Positions 44,533-55,019 are shown, counted from the first letter of the stretch. The stretch: 64,000 nt of DNA from Plotosus lineatus (GCA_024760905.1 CM045735.1:7289661-7353660), one strand, 5' to 3'. Notes: generated from the sequence alone by a model not told the origin. Translations and numbers: made by a program.

Positions 44533-44549
44533 GCATAGTTCCAACATTT

Positions 44550-44860
44550 TTCACTCATTCACTTAATGAACCGCTTAATTCGTTTAGGCTGCGATGACAC
44601 TGGATCCTATCTCAGCTGGCACTGGGTGAAGGCGGGGTACACAGTGAGCATCACGCTGAATATCGCAAGACCAAACCATTGACACTCTTAATCAAACCTA
44701 GGCCCAATTTGAAACAGGCTAATGTGCATGTTTTTGAACTGTGGAAGGAGTCTAGAGTACCCAGATGAAAATTACATCAGCAAAGTCACAGAACTGCCTG
44801 AACCCAGGATGTTCTCGCTGTGAAACGGCTGTGCTAACCACTGCTGCAACGTGCCATCCC
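44550..44860 (-). mobile_element. SINE-B, split by the LINE
   Basis: TTAATGAACCGCTTAATTCG, ATCCTATCTCAGCTGGCAC, TTTGAACTGTGGAAGGAGTC and a minus-strand head ending GCAACGTGCCATCCC. Its simple tail continues at 41641-41692 across the LINE. Confidence 0.8.
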
Positions 44861-45289
44861 ACAAAACTGCTGCCCATGCATATTTAGGAATAGCATAACA
44901 CGCTCGGAGGAAGGCACTATCCTCCTCTTACAACATATGAGCTTTCAGACACCCATGATTGTCTAGTTATCACTTTAAAGTTAGAGTCTAGCATTATCTA
45001 GCAAAATGCGGCAGCCAGCATCCAGACTGCAACTGACTGAAATTTCGTTCCCGACCCCTCGTAATTGAACCCTTTGTGGTTCTGGATGGAGGCCTCTATG
45101 AGGGGACCCTCCCCCTATGAAGATATACACAGCTTATTCTAATGCTCTGAAAACTCATGTATATATTATTAAAATCATATGTAATTATTGCGTCTGTATT
45201 GATACTGTACCTTTAAGTGACAGGGAAGTGAGCATATTCCATTGCCCCCCACCCCACCCTCCAGAGAAAAGTTTCGACAATTAGCTCTT
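44861..45289. other. gria1 intron 3 sequence, nothing recognised
   Basis: No repeat family recognised. Confidence 0.4.
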
Positions 45290-45977
45290 TCAGGCTCCCG
45301 TGAGGGAGGTGCACAAGCCAGTGCCTTTCCCTCACGCTGGTCCCAAGCCCGGATAAATGCAGAGGGTTGTGTCAGGAAGGGCATCCGGCGTAAAACAAAT
45401 GCCAAATAAAATATGCGAGTCACAACAAAAAATTTCATACCGGATTGGTCAAGGCCTGGGTTAACAACAACTGCCATCAGTGCTGTTAATCAACAGGGTG
45501 CTGGTGGAAATTGGACTACTGTTGGTCGAAGAAAGAGAGGCGGGAGGCGTGTCCGTAGGCAGAGAGAGAAGAGGAAAGGCGTGAGTGTAGGACTGAAAGG
45601 AGGGACTTTGAATGTTGGAACTATGACAGGAAAAGGTAGAGAGCTGGCTGACATGATGCAGAGGAGGAAGGTGGACATACTGTGTGTTCAGGAGACCAGG
45701 TGGAAAGGTAGCAAGGCTAGAAGCTTAGGAGCAGAGTCTAAGCTGTTTTATCATGGTGTGGATGGGAACAGAAATGGAGTCGGAGTCATCTTGAAGGAGG
45801 AGTTTGTCAGGAATGTTCTAGAAATGAAAAGAGTGCCAGACAGAGTGATGAGTCTCAAGTTAGAAATTGAAGGCGTGATGTTCAATGTTGTTAGTGCTTA
45901 TGCCCCACAGGCAGGATGTGAGCTAGAAGAGAAGGAGAGATTCTGGAGTGAGTTTGATGAAGTGATGCAGAGTACCC
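45290..45977 (+). pseudogene. RTE-like LINE, 5' part (5' UTR and N-terminal endonuclease)
   Basis: The 5' leader has GCTGGTCCCAAGCCCGGATA and GTTGTGTCAGGAAGGGCATC. An open frame then runs from about 45413 through RKVDILCVQETRWKGSKARS, NRNGVGVILKEEFVRNVLE and YAPQAGCELEEKERFW to DEVMQST. It stops abruptly at 45977 where M2 sequence begins. A LINE lacking its 3' end is not a normal insertion product, so deletion or recombination is implied. It lies head-to-head with the copy at 41693-44549. Confidence 0.88.
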
Positions 45978-46635
45978 CCAGCTGGCCTCCTATTGGCTAG
46001 AAGGGAGTTGAATCTCCATAATGCAGTACTGTACCCATAATGCTTTTCATGTGCATTTGACCCATTGTTCGACACATGCGTGAAGTAGAGTTGTGCTGTT
46101 GGTTCGTGAGTTTCGTGAGTTTTTTGCGTTTGCTTATTGCAGCATTAATTTTCGTTATTAATCATGAGCCCCAAGAAAGTGGTTCCCAGTGAGACTGAAA
46201 AGAAGAAGCGGGCTCCGTAATCAATAAAAGTAAAACAGGAGATGATAAAAAAATATGAAAGTGGGATTTGGTTGAGTGAAATCGTAAAGGAGAATGGCGG
46301 AAACGACTCCACAATCAGGACGGTATTGAAGCAGAAAGAGGCATTAAAAGCGAAGATACAGTGACGAAGGCGATTATTTCGGAAAAAGCAATTGCCATAT
46401 TTAAGGACCTCGTGAAGCAGGGTAGGGGTGGGGGTGAGGGTTCTTCAGACCTGCAACCCCCAAACTTTAAAGCATCGCATGGGTGGTTCGAGAGATTCAA
46501 AAAAAGGTAAATAATTTTCTTTTACTTTTCACACATATTTCATACAAAATTGGTGTACTTTTAGGATTTTTAAAGGTTTGTGGGGTAGTATTGGGAGCCT
46601 TGGAACGAATCATGCGTAAATGTCGTTCAATTTAC

Positions 46636-46640
<5 letters not shown>
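45978..46640 (+). pseudogene. M2 pogo/Tigger-like transposon, N-terminal transposase remnant
   Basis: ATG at 46164 starts MSPKKVVPSETEKKKRAP, then an in-frame stop. The same frame goes on IKVKQEMIKKYESGIWLSE and NDSTIRTVLKQKEALKA, a CENP-B/psq-type helix-turn-helix. A second part in another frame, FKASHGWFERFKKR near 46455-46505, matches the ASHGWFxRFK motif of Tigger DNA-binding domains. Stops and frameshifts make it dead. The DDE core is absent. The 46545-46640 end matches the MITEs at 40026 and 62475 and runs into a TA microsatellite. Confidence 0.85.
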
Positions 46641-46688
<48 letters not shown>

Positions 46689-46867
46689 TATAAATACAAA
46701 AAAGTATTGAGCACTCTCTTACGGAAGGATCTACTCAGAAAATATATACATATATATATTTCTTCTATAATCACCTGAAGAGAGAGGATGGTTTCACCAC
46801 CCCTCAAAACAGATCTGTAGTGATAAATGGAGTTTCAATAGAAAGTCTTTGTCCTGTCCTTTATTTT

Positions 46868-46926
<59 letters not shown>

Positions 46927-47509
46927 TCACTATATGTGAGCAACAAACAACACTGAGTTATGTCTATGCATCAAATACATTTCTGACTTTGAACCCCTTT
47001 AGTTTTCCTCTACAGAACTAACTGCATTATCATATTTCCATCTTTTCGTTTTGCTTCTCGCACCTTATTATAGTAAATTCATCATTTACAGATTAATTAA
47101 GGTAGCTCAAGTGAATCAAGGCACATAAGTCACTTGGCTAAAGCAAATTAGCAACTCCTCTAGCGTAGAATCTCAGTGTAACCAGGGAGTCATAACTCAG
47201 TCGCCACACCAGAGACAGTAGAAATATTACACTACAGAATAACACCGAGTCTCAGTGCCAAGCCGAACAGCGACAAACAGTGTCATGTTCCTCCTCACTT
47301 TCTGCATCACACTGTTGTCAGTACATCTGTACATCTTTTTCTGCAGCCATGACCCTTCTTAATTCAAAAATCAAAAATAAATAAACAATCCAGGAAGAAA
47401 CACTGTGCTCTATCATATCAGATATGGTACAAATAGAAATATAAACTCAGCGTAGCCGTGAAAACTCCAAACCAACCGGCTTTGCTTTCTCAAGAAATGC
47501 CAAGTTAGA

Positions 47510-47583
<74 letters not shown>

Positions 47584-47599
47584 AAAGAAATGCCAAGTT

Positions 47600-47639
<40 letters not shown>

Positions 47640-47640
47640 C
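46640..47640. repeat. TA microsatellite cluster
   Basis: TA runs at 46640-46677, 46871-46921, 47513-47580 and 47601-47637. A 23-bp AT-flanked segment around GAAATGCCAAGTTAGATA occurs twice (about 47492 and 47586), showing local duplication. No gene is seen in 46922-47490. Confidence 0.85.
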
Positions 47641-47697
47641 CACATTTCAGTTACCATAACACAGCAGGGTAGTTGTGTCTATTAATCATAGCTTTAG

Positions 47698-47795
47698 GTT
47701 AATTACCAGAAGGTTGGAGGTTCAAGCCTCAGTACCACCAACCAGCCACTGTTGGGCCCTTAAGCAAGACTCTGTCCTAACACTGACCCTTAGCT
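47698..47795 (+). mobile_element. SINE-E fragment (tRNA-type)
   Basis: AGAAGGTTGGAGGTTCAAGC (B box), CAGTACCACCAACCAGCC, then CACTGTTGGGCCCTTAAGC. This is the layout of another widespread fish SINE; single copy here. Confidence 0.6.
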
Positions 47796-48124
47796 CGGAC
47801 CCCAGTTTCCTATCAGGCTGGAATATAAAAAATAAAAGAGAATTGAAAATAGGAAGAAAAATCACTTTTCTACAAGTACGGGTTTCATCTGCATGTTAAT
47901 ATATCAGATTTGATGTGCCACTGATATTGCTTCAAAATTTCTGTGAAAATGTGCTCCCAGCAGGGTTTCTTCATTTTTCATAGTCTAACAGTGAAAATGT
48001 AGACCAGTCATCTTCATCTCCAAGACAAACTTGTTTTAAAATATTATACAGCTGCACGGTTTAAGTCTGTTCTTGGACTTTTGTATAGGCTAAAGAGGTT
48101 TTCTGTACTGAGTTGGAATGATCT

Positions 48125-48565
48125 CGATCTTGGTCATTTGGTGAGCTGTCCAGGGTGTACTCTGCTCTCATCCAGAGTCGTTTGAGATGGGCACAAGCCT
48201 CCCTGCAACCCTAATTAGAAGTAAGGTAAGGTAGGTAAAGTCCTTTGGGCTTTTTAAACCCAAGCTATTGTGGCTCATCAGGCCGGTGCTTATCCCCGGT
48301 TTCCGTAGCATGAAGCGAGTAGGAGTTCAACTCCTCCTGGATGGGACGCTGGTCCATCGCAAGTTACGTTCACAGTATATTTTTACTGGTAGCCATTTAT
48401 ACTGCTGGGAGAACAAAGGCACACTTGTGGTTAAGACCTTGACCATTGGTCTGAGCACAGTGGGGGTCTAACTGGGATTTGAACACACAACCTCCCAATC
48501 ATGAGCACAGCACCCTAACCACTACGCCACCGGTCCCACTAATTAGAAGTAAACAGTTCAGAAAA
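48125..48565 (+). mobile_element. SINE A/B tail, split by SINE-C
   Basis: GGTGAGCTGTCCAGGGTG to CCTAATTAGAAGTAA (48125-48224), resuming at 48539 with CTAATTAGAAGTAA, then ACAGTTCAGAAAATGAATG. Confidence 0.85.
48225..48538 (-). mobile_element. SINE-C, full length, with target-site duplication
   Basis: Flanked by a perfect 14-bp duplication CTAATTAGAAGTAA (48211-48224, 48539-48552). The plus-strand left end GGTAAGGTAGGTAAAGTCC is its 3' tail; the head lies at GCCACCGGTCCC. Confidence 0.95.
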
Positions 48566-48584
48566 TGAATGAATGAATCTTGGC

Positions 48585-49070
48585 TGTTGGTCTCAATAAT
48601 TATCGTCTTGGACTTGTTTCAATCTTCGCCATTGGTCTCAAAACTTATGGTTTTGGACTTGTCTGTCTTGGCCATTGGTCTTATTACACATAATATTGCA
48701 CTTGGCATAATCTCAGCCATTTGTCTCACTAATTTTGGTCTTTTACTTGTCTCAATCTTGGCCATTGGTCTCACGAAATATTATATTGGGCTTGGCTTGA
48801 TGTTGACCAATGGCCTCATTAAAATTTGGTATTGGCCTCGTCTACATTTTGACTATTGGTCTCACTAAACATTATATTGGACTTGGCATAATCTTAGCCA
48901 TTTGTCTCACAAATTTTGGTATTTTGCTTGTCTCAATCTTGGCTAATGGTCTCACTAAATATTATATTGGACTTAGCTTGATGTTGACCAATGGCCTCAT
49001 TGAAATTTGGTCTTGGACTTGTTTCAATCTTGGCCTTTGTTCTCAACCATGATTTTGAACATGGCCCAAC
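48585..49070. repeat. higher-order minisatellite, 181-bp period
   Basis: Degenerate units of about 45 bp (TTGGCCATTGGTCTCACTAA, ATTATATTGGACTTGGC) are arranged in larger 181-bp periods: CTTGGCATAA at 48701 and 48882. Weaker related units continue to about 49260. Confidence 0.88.
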
Positions 49071-49259
49071 AGTGGCCATTCATCTCATAAAAAATATGGT
49101 CCTCTATTTGTTTTAATTTTCGCCATTGCTCTTTCTAAACATAATCTTGGTCTTCATCTTGGTCACTACTACCACAAAATAAGGTCCCAAACTCATCTAA
49201 ATGTTGCCTATTAGTTCCTTTTAATAACTAATCATGGACTTGTCTCAATCTTGGTTCAA

Positions 49260-50085
49260 CTGAGAGCGATGGTAAATGATATTCATGATAATTTTTCTTT
49301 GCACGTTTGACACAAAGTGATTTTCTGTTCTGGGAAACAAACTCCAAGAATGAAAATAATGCAGAAAATGAAGCCAACTAATTAAAGTAAAGGCTTGACC
49401 GTGACAAGGCTCAGACGCTTTTTGGTCTTGATCCTGCCTCTTTCTCGCTTTCATCTGAACTTGATCTTAACCCGGTCTGGCTTTTTAAAAACCTTGGCGT
49501 TGAATCAATCTTGGCTAGTCCTAGTAACGTTGTTCAATCTAAGACTGAGAACTCATCCAAAGCTCCTCTTAGGCCCTCTGATGGGAGTTGGGGATGTGAT
49601 GTCTGTAACAGGAAGGGTTTTGTTTTTTTTCTACCAAGTTTAATTCCAGCTTCAGTAGCATCCAAAAATGAGTCAGCTATTTCGAGATGCCATTCACTAC
49701 TGATCTGACTCTCGACCAGCTGAATATGATTGGACAGTGATGTGCAACCCAAAAAGCACTCTGTAGTGTGGTGCAGGTGGCTGTGCAAATGGCTTCATCT
49801 ACTCTCAGATGTATATTTTCAGACTATCAAAGACTGTTTATTTTACTTGAATTTACTTATAATGATACTGTGCACAGATTGGACAGATCAAATCTGATGT
49901 AAGTAGCTTTGATTTTTTTTTTAACAGATTAATTCAGTTTATTTTCTTACTATTTTGGTAACATATACAGTAGTATAGTGAAGATGGGTTATAGCACTGG
50001 TGTAAATCTACAACCCCTGCCTGGCACACACAAAGTTAAGGCTTGGAATGCTTTTAAGGAACAAAAATTAATATTAAGTTGTCCT
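49260..50085. other. gria1 intron 3 sequence, nothing recognised
   Basis: No mobile element or exon recognised. Confidence 0.45.
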
Positions 50086-50098
50086 TGTGTCTCAATAA

Positions 50099-50366
50099 GG
50101 CCTTTACACCCGAGCCATAGTGGCTCCTCAAGCCGTAGCATGAAGCTACCAGGAGTTCAACTCCTCCTGGATGGGACGCTAGTCCATCACAGGTTACCTT
50201 CCCAGTATATTTTACTAGTACCCTTTTACATTACTGGGTGAACAGAGGCACACTTGTGGTTAAGACCTTGACCAGGGGTCTTAGCACAGTGGGGGTCTAA
50301 CTGGGATTCGAACACACAACCTCCCGATCATGAGCCCAGCACCCTAACCACTACACTACTGGCCCC
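50099..50366 (-). mobile_element. SINE-C with target-site duplication
   Basis: Flanked by a perfect 13-bp duplication TGTGTCTCAATAA (50086-50098, 50367-50379). The head is intact (GGGCCAGTAGTGTAGTGG on the minus strand); the 3' end lacks the usual GGTAAAG tail. It lies 286 bp downstream of exon 3. Confidence 0.94.
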
Positions 50367-50651
50367 TGTGTCTCAATAAACAGTATTATTACTACTTTTT
50401 TTTGGACTGCGCCATGTGATTTTGATCACATGTCTTGCTTTGCTGCCCCAGCATTATTGGTACAGGTGGATTTGTTCATAGCCCCTAAGTGAGAAGAACG
50501 AGAAAACGTTGTACACTATACACCCAACTAAATTAATAACACACCAGTGTTATTGTACAAAGTTACAGCTGTTCCCACAGGCTAGCATAGCACACAACTT
50601 TATTATTTTCTCACAATATTAGCTTTTGACTTCTTGGAGGAAATGATTTAC

Positions 50652-50891
50652 CTGAATCCGAGCTGTACATGTAGACAAATTTGGTCCACTTGTAGTGATC
50701 CACAAGGCCGATTAGAGCATCCTGGAGCTGAGGCCTGAGCTGGATTACAAACTGATTGTTGGTGTCGATTGGAAAGCTGGGTGTGACGAAGCAGACATGA
50801 AGAGCCCCACAGAATGACATCAACATGTTCATAGTCTTCTTGTCATACAGACCAATGATGGCATAGACTCCTTTGGCAAACTGGGAACAAA
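50652..50891 (-). CDS. gria1: gria1 exon 3 (ATD, 240 bp)
   Basis: The exon starts after a CACAG acceptor and ends TCAG before a GTAAAT donor. It carries 2 bases, 79 codons and 1 base. The peptide runs [11 protein letters not shown] through [10 protein letters not shown] and TPSFP to the YKW and FVYMY strand of the clamshell ATD. The first Cys is the partner of the ATD disulfide; the other Cys (GECLANP) is in the exon at 5587-5754. The last codon is split and becomes Gly when joined to the next exon. The tail reads YSSDSG where mammals have YDADRG, a modest divergence. The acceptor tract is a run of 16 Cs, which is odd for a polypyrimidine tract and prone to length variation. Confidence 0.95.
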
Positions 50892-51151
50892 CTGTGGGGG
50901 GGGGGGGGGGGAATGATGGGCACATCAATATCTATAAGCATCCTAAACATTTTACATTTTGAGAAATCGTACATATTCAGTACAAACACGTACGATATTC
51001 ATCAGACTTTGGTAGAGATCATCAGTATCACTGTGAATTGTCCACATTGTGACACCTGCCAGTGTTTACGACACGCAAAACATCCATTGTGGAGTTTAAG
51101 TACTGATTTTATAATCATCATTCCTTCGCCATATATGGCGTTGTTTATATA

Positions 51152-51712
51152 CAGGGAGCCCTCACTTTCTGCGGTTAACTAGAACCATCAACCAACAACG
51201 CGACTATCAAAATCCGAAAAGTAGTATCAACCCCCCAAACTCCCCCACCCCCTCGATTGATGTATACGTACATGTATGTGTATATAATATCAATAAATAC
51301 ATATTCAATGTTATATGTGCTTATAATAACAATTAACCATTAAAAATAATGCTTAAAATGTAAATAAAATATAAATACAAACACATAAAATGGTATTGCA
51401 TGAGAAGAAGACAACACATACATTCACAAGCGCATGCATGCATGCAGATGTGCGTTCACACACAAATGGAACAATGTAAGTAGTTTTGATGGGAGGTTTT
51501 GGGTTGTTTTTTGTTTGTGTGTTGGTTTAGTTTGGGTTTTTTTGCATAACGGCTGTTTTTGTAGAATTTTCCTTAACTTTTTACCCTATTCTTTCTTAAG
51601 TTCCTTATTTTTTTAATTTGATGAATATTTATTTATTTGTTTTTTTTTTTAAAAAAAAACGTGATGCACTGAAGCCGCATAAATTGAAGCGCAAAGTAGC
51701 GAGGGATCCCTG
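51152..51712 (-). mobile_element. M1 pogo-like MITE, both ends present
   Basis: CAGGGAGCCCTCACTTTCTG to AGTAGCGAGGGATCCCTG, TA-flanked. It sits in intron 2, about 260 bp upstream of exon 3. Confidence 0.9.
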
Positions 51713-52568
51713 TACTGATATTGTTTCATCATGCTGTTTTGTGATGGAATCTAATGCAAGAAAGAGCAAGTTTTTTTTATTATTATTATTTCTAGGGAAT
51801 AATAAATTAATTTGGTTTAATTAAACGCAGACCCTTGGCAGAAAAATTCTAGCTATTTCAAAGTGAACCAAGCCGATTATAATCCCAGTGCTCTAATGAT
51901 TCGTAATGGCTCCTGCACCAGTTTTACCGAAAGCTTCGAAATCAATGCACTGGCACACTATTCAGAGCCAGCTTAGCCTTCATAGTAATTATAATATAAT
52001 TATATCATAGTAATTATAATATAATTATATCATAGTAATTATAATATAATTATATCATAGTAATTATAATATTATAACCTTGAAGGTGTTGATTAATTTC
52101 CAATGATGTCATAGTTCTGGCAGTAGTACTGATTGTGATATTACCAGATTCATTCAGGTATGTTATTGTTTCTATGGTAACAGCCGACTCAAGAGAACTT
52201 GTATATAGTACTGGTCTTTCCACATAATCTAAGAGTAATAATCAACAGAAAAAGAAATGTAGTGCTGTGGTGTAAGTGAGATAACCCACTCCAGGGTGTG
52301 CTGTTATATGAAATTATATGAAAATAATCAACTTCACGCTTCAAAGGAAAAGTAATTAGGAATGACTTTCTTCTCATAAACGAATGATTTCACCTTGATT
52401 ATTTAAAGCCCTGTGATGGACGTGATGTCCATGAAGGCTGCGTTGACGCTCTTTTACCCTTCAATACTCCAAACATTTCAACTATACACACCATCAAGTG
52501 AATGCCCTCGGGGGCAAATGATCCGACTCATTTTTCTGTCAATTCAAGAAAATCAATACTAAAGTTCA
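51713..52568. other. intron 2 sequence with a 25-bp tandem repeat
   Basis: CATAGTAATTATAATATAAT units of 25 bp are repeated about four times at 51981-52075. Nothing else is recognised. Confidence 0.7.
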
Positions 52569-52876
52569 GTTCAGTAACTGCGTAATCCTAATTATGGTCG
52601 CAGGAAGGCTGGCGCACATCCCAGCCAACTCCAGGCGAGGGCAGAGAACACCCCTGGACAGCTTGCCGACGGCTATGCAGCTACTCTTGTTGAAAGTCAG
52701 CAATGGTTCTTTTACATGCCTCTCACCATAGACAGTGAGAGACATGGCCGGCCTTTGATAACCCAGTTAGCTGCACTGGGGGGGGACAGTGACAACCTTG
52801 TATAGAGTGGGACTCAAACCCCCAACCCTAGGATCAGAGATCCAGTGCCCTATAAAATTAGGCCACCACCGCCCAC
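52569..52876 (-). mobile_element. SINE-A with internal deletion
   Basis: AATCCTAATTATGGTCGC, GACAGCTTGCCGACGGC (the usual CAGGCCATCGCAGGG part is deleted), GGCCTTTGATAACCCAG and a minus-strand head ending at CCACCACCGCCC. Confidence 0.85.
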
Positions 52877-52915
52877 CAATACTAAAGACATTTTGAAAAT
52901 TAATGTCATGCCAGA

Positions 52916-53233
52916 CAGTACGGTGGTGTAGTGGTTAGCACCTCACAGCAAGAAGGTCCTGGGTTCGATTCCCAGCTCGGGGAATTTCTGTGTGGAGTTT
53001 GTATGTTCTCCCTGTGCTTGCGTCGGTTCCCTCCCACAGTCGGTTAACTGGATGGTCCATATCGTCCATAGGTGTGAATGTGAGCATGAATAGTTGTGTG
53101 AGTTGTTGGCCCTGCTATGGCTTGGGGAGCCCTCCAGGATGTACCCCGCCCTCACCCAGAGTCGGATGAGGTGTCTGCCAGTCTACCTGAGACCCTAATT
53201 AGGATTACACGGTTCAGAAAACGAATGATTGAA
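52916..53233 (+). mobile_element. SINE-B, full length
   Basis: ACGGTGGTGTAGTGGTTAGC head, GGGTTCGATTCCCAG B box (well kept), CTCCCACAGTCGG, and tail CCTAATTAGGATTACACGG. Confidence 0.9.
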
Positions 53234-53461
53234 TATGTCATACCTGATTGAAAATTTGGATTTTGACATGATTTTATTCCAACCTAATCAATTTTTATTG
53301 TCTAATATTCTTCGTAACATCTGTATGTGATTAATATTTAAAAAAGGAATCCAAAAAATTTTGAAAAAATGCTCTTGGATCACTACCTGTACTGTAGGCT
53401 CTTCGAATCATATCAAGATTAGTGTACACTACGTACATGGGAATCTGATATACTGCAAAAT

Positions 53462-53776
53462 GGGCAGTAGTGGCCTGGTACTAAAAGGTGCTGGATCACT
53501 GATCCTAAGGTTGTGGGTTCGAGCCCCACTCTCCACGTTTTATCACTGTCCTCCCCCCAGTGCAGCTAACTGGGTTATCAAAGGTGGGTGTGAGGTTCAT
53601 GTAAAAGAACCATTGTTGACTTTTGACAAGCGTAGCTACATAGCCATCAGTGTGTTTCCGCCCTGCGATGGCCTGGCGAGCCACCAGGGTGTACTCTTCC
53701 CTCGCCCGGAGTCGGCTGAGATGGGCACTAGCCTCCCTATGACCCTAATTAGGATTAAGCGGTTACTGATGATGAA
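53462..53776 (+). mobile_element. SINE-A, near full length
   Basis: GGGCAGTAGTGGCCTGG head, GGGTTCGAGCCCC B box, GTTCATGTAAAAGAACC and AATTAGGATTAAGCGG. Confidence 0.9.
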
Positions 53777-53879
53777 CTGAACATCCCTCTATCCACCCAT
53801 CCATCCATTTTCTTCTTCTGCTTATCTGAAGTCAGGTCACGAAGACAACACTAGGAGGAAAACCCAGGCAATTCTCCAC

Positions 53880-53962
53880 TAGGCCCCCAAGGATTCGAAC
53901 CCAGGACCTTCTCACAGTGAAGCAGACCTGCTAATTCTCCACTTCTCCACTATGCCACCATT
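53880..53962 (-). mobile_element. SINE-B head fragment
   Basis: GGATTCGAACCCAGGACC, TCTCACAGTGAAGCAGACC and ACTATGCCACCA. A CCATCCATCCATTTTC string precedes it. Confidence 0.65.
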
Positions 53963-55018
53963 GACATAAATACCACCACAATCATGCACTTCGGAGTCCA
54001 TAGATGTCAATCGAATAGTATTGAATAGTTCATACTGCAATGTCCACCTCACCTTCAGTCCATGAATGTTAATTATTCCATCAAACTCAGGGCTCAGAAC
54101 AAAAACCTGACTTCACCTGAGGATTTCTTTTCATTTCTTAGCGAGTTAGGCATCACACCATCCATCATTCTTCCCTTCGACACCTTCACACATGCAGAGT
54201 TAGGATTTTAACCTGAAGGCAGACATACTTTCTAACATCACCAGTACAGCTCAACCTCCTCTGGGATCGGTTCTGCAAGCAGCGAGTCTCTGCTTTTTTT
54301 TCCTTTCTATCCACTAAACTGTGTTCATATATCATCCTCCATACAAATCAGCAACATTTTCCTTAACTGATTGCACGGATTAACAAATGCCCTGTCATTA
54401 CTTTGAGATTGATATCTCTGTAGCAGAGATAAAACACTATTGCATGGCTGCACAAAGCCATTACTTCTATCAGAGAGAGCAGAGCGATAACAGTACATTT
54501 CGAAATGCATGTTTTTCGGATGGGGCGTATATTTTTCAGGTTCCCACATCTAGATTAATGTAGAATAAAATAAAAATATATACCATGGGTTAGAAACTGT
54601 AAGGCAGTGGTGCTTGGAAAGGTTTGTGAGGTGTGATTTTGGCAGAGTTGTGCGCATATGGGGTCCAGAGTGCACTGCAGTGAGAGGGGAAAGAAACAGC
54701 TTGCTTTTCAGCCTCAGGCATCCTTACCGATGCTGAGATGTTTGCGACAGAATGTTCCAAAGGCGAGCAAGCCTTTCTGATCTCCAGGCTCCCCTGTGTT
54801 GATTTTTTTGGACAGGGCTGCATGGGTTTGCCCTGGTAGAGTCTACTTCTGGATCTAATTTCTTTTTCAGAATGTTTTTCTATAACTCGACATCTTTGCT
54901 AATACATGCCTCTAAATCATCAGTTTATGCACCATCGCTGTCGATAACAAGTGTCTTATAAAGCATACAGCCGTGCCTAAACCTCACCTGCCTCGGTGGA
55001 TAATACGCTCAGTATTCC
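53963..55018. other. intron 2 sequence, nothing recognised
   Basis: About 1 kb, repeat-free to my reading, up to the minisatellite. A 77-codon minus-strand frame at 54590-54823 has no known motif. Confidence 0.45.
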
Positions 55019-55019
55019 A

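Larger units (their letters stand above)
41693..44549 (-). mobile_element. RTE-like non-LTR retrotransposon, 2.86 kb, 5'-truncated
   Basis: The copy is bounded by an 18-bp target-site duplication TTCACTCATTCACTTAAT (41675-41692, 44550-44567). It encodes an APE-type endonuclease followed by reverse transcriptase and ends GGGAGCAGCCGAAAG with an AAGAAGAA tail. Single-polyprotein layout, short 3' end and the LRWFGHVQRRD tail are typical of RTE-like elements in fish; the clade is from memory. Its 5' end falls at the start of the endonuclease, where a 19-bp TTGCATAGTTCCAACATTT unit is tandemly doubled. Three frame lesions break the coding region. Confidence 0.92.
3422..50891 (-). other. gria1: gria1 locus (partial), AMPA-type glutamate receptor subunit 1
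   Basis: This is the span of seven consecutive coding exons on the minus strand. GRIA1 subunits form tetrameric glutamate-gated cation channels at excitatory synapses. The exons here cover the amino-terminal domain (ATD) and the first residues of the ligand-binding domain. Assignment to GRIA1 rather than GRIA2-4 rests on residue matches in every exon, for example [14 protein letters not shown] and [13 protein letters not shown]. It also rests on exon sizes of 240, 185, 54, 159, 168, 105 and 111 bp, which equal the sizes I recall for GRIA1 except the fourth (159 instead of 162). Introns are about 30.8, 3.6, 8.1, 2.1, 0.7 and 1.3 kb. Exons 1-2 and exon 10 onward were not found in the window. 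Teleosts usually keep gria1a and gria1b; I cannot tell which one this is. Confidence 0.93.

Noticed and set aside
48585..49260. Tandem repeat as a CRISPR array
   Set aside because: No constant repeat with unique spacers; the whole unit is repeated with drift, in a vertebrate intron.
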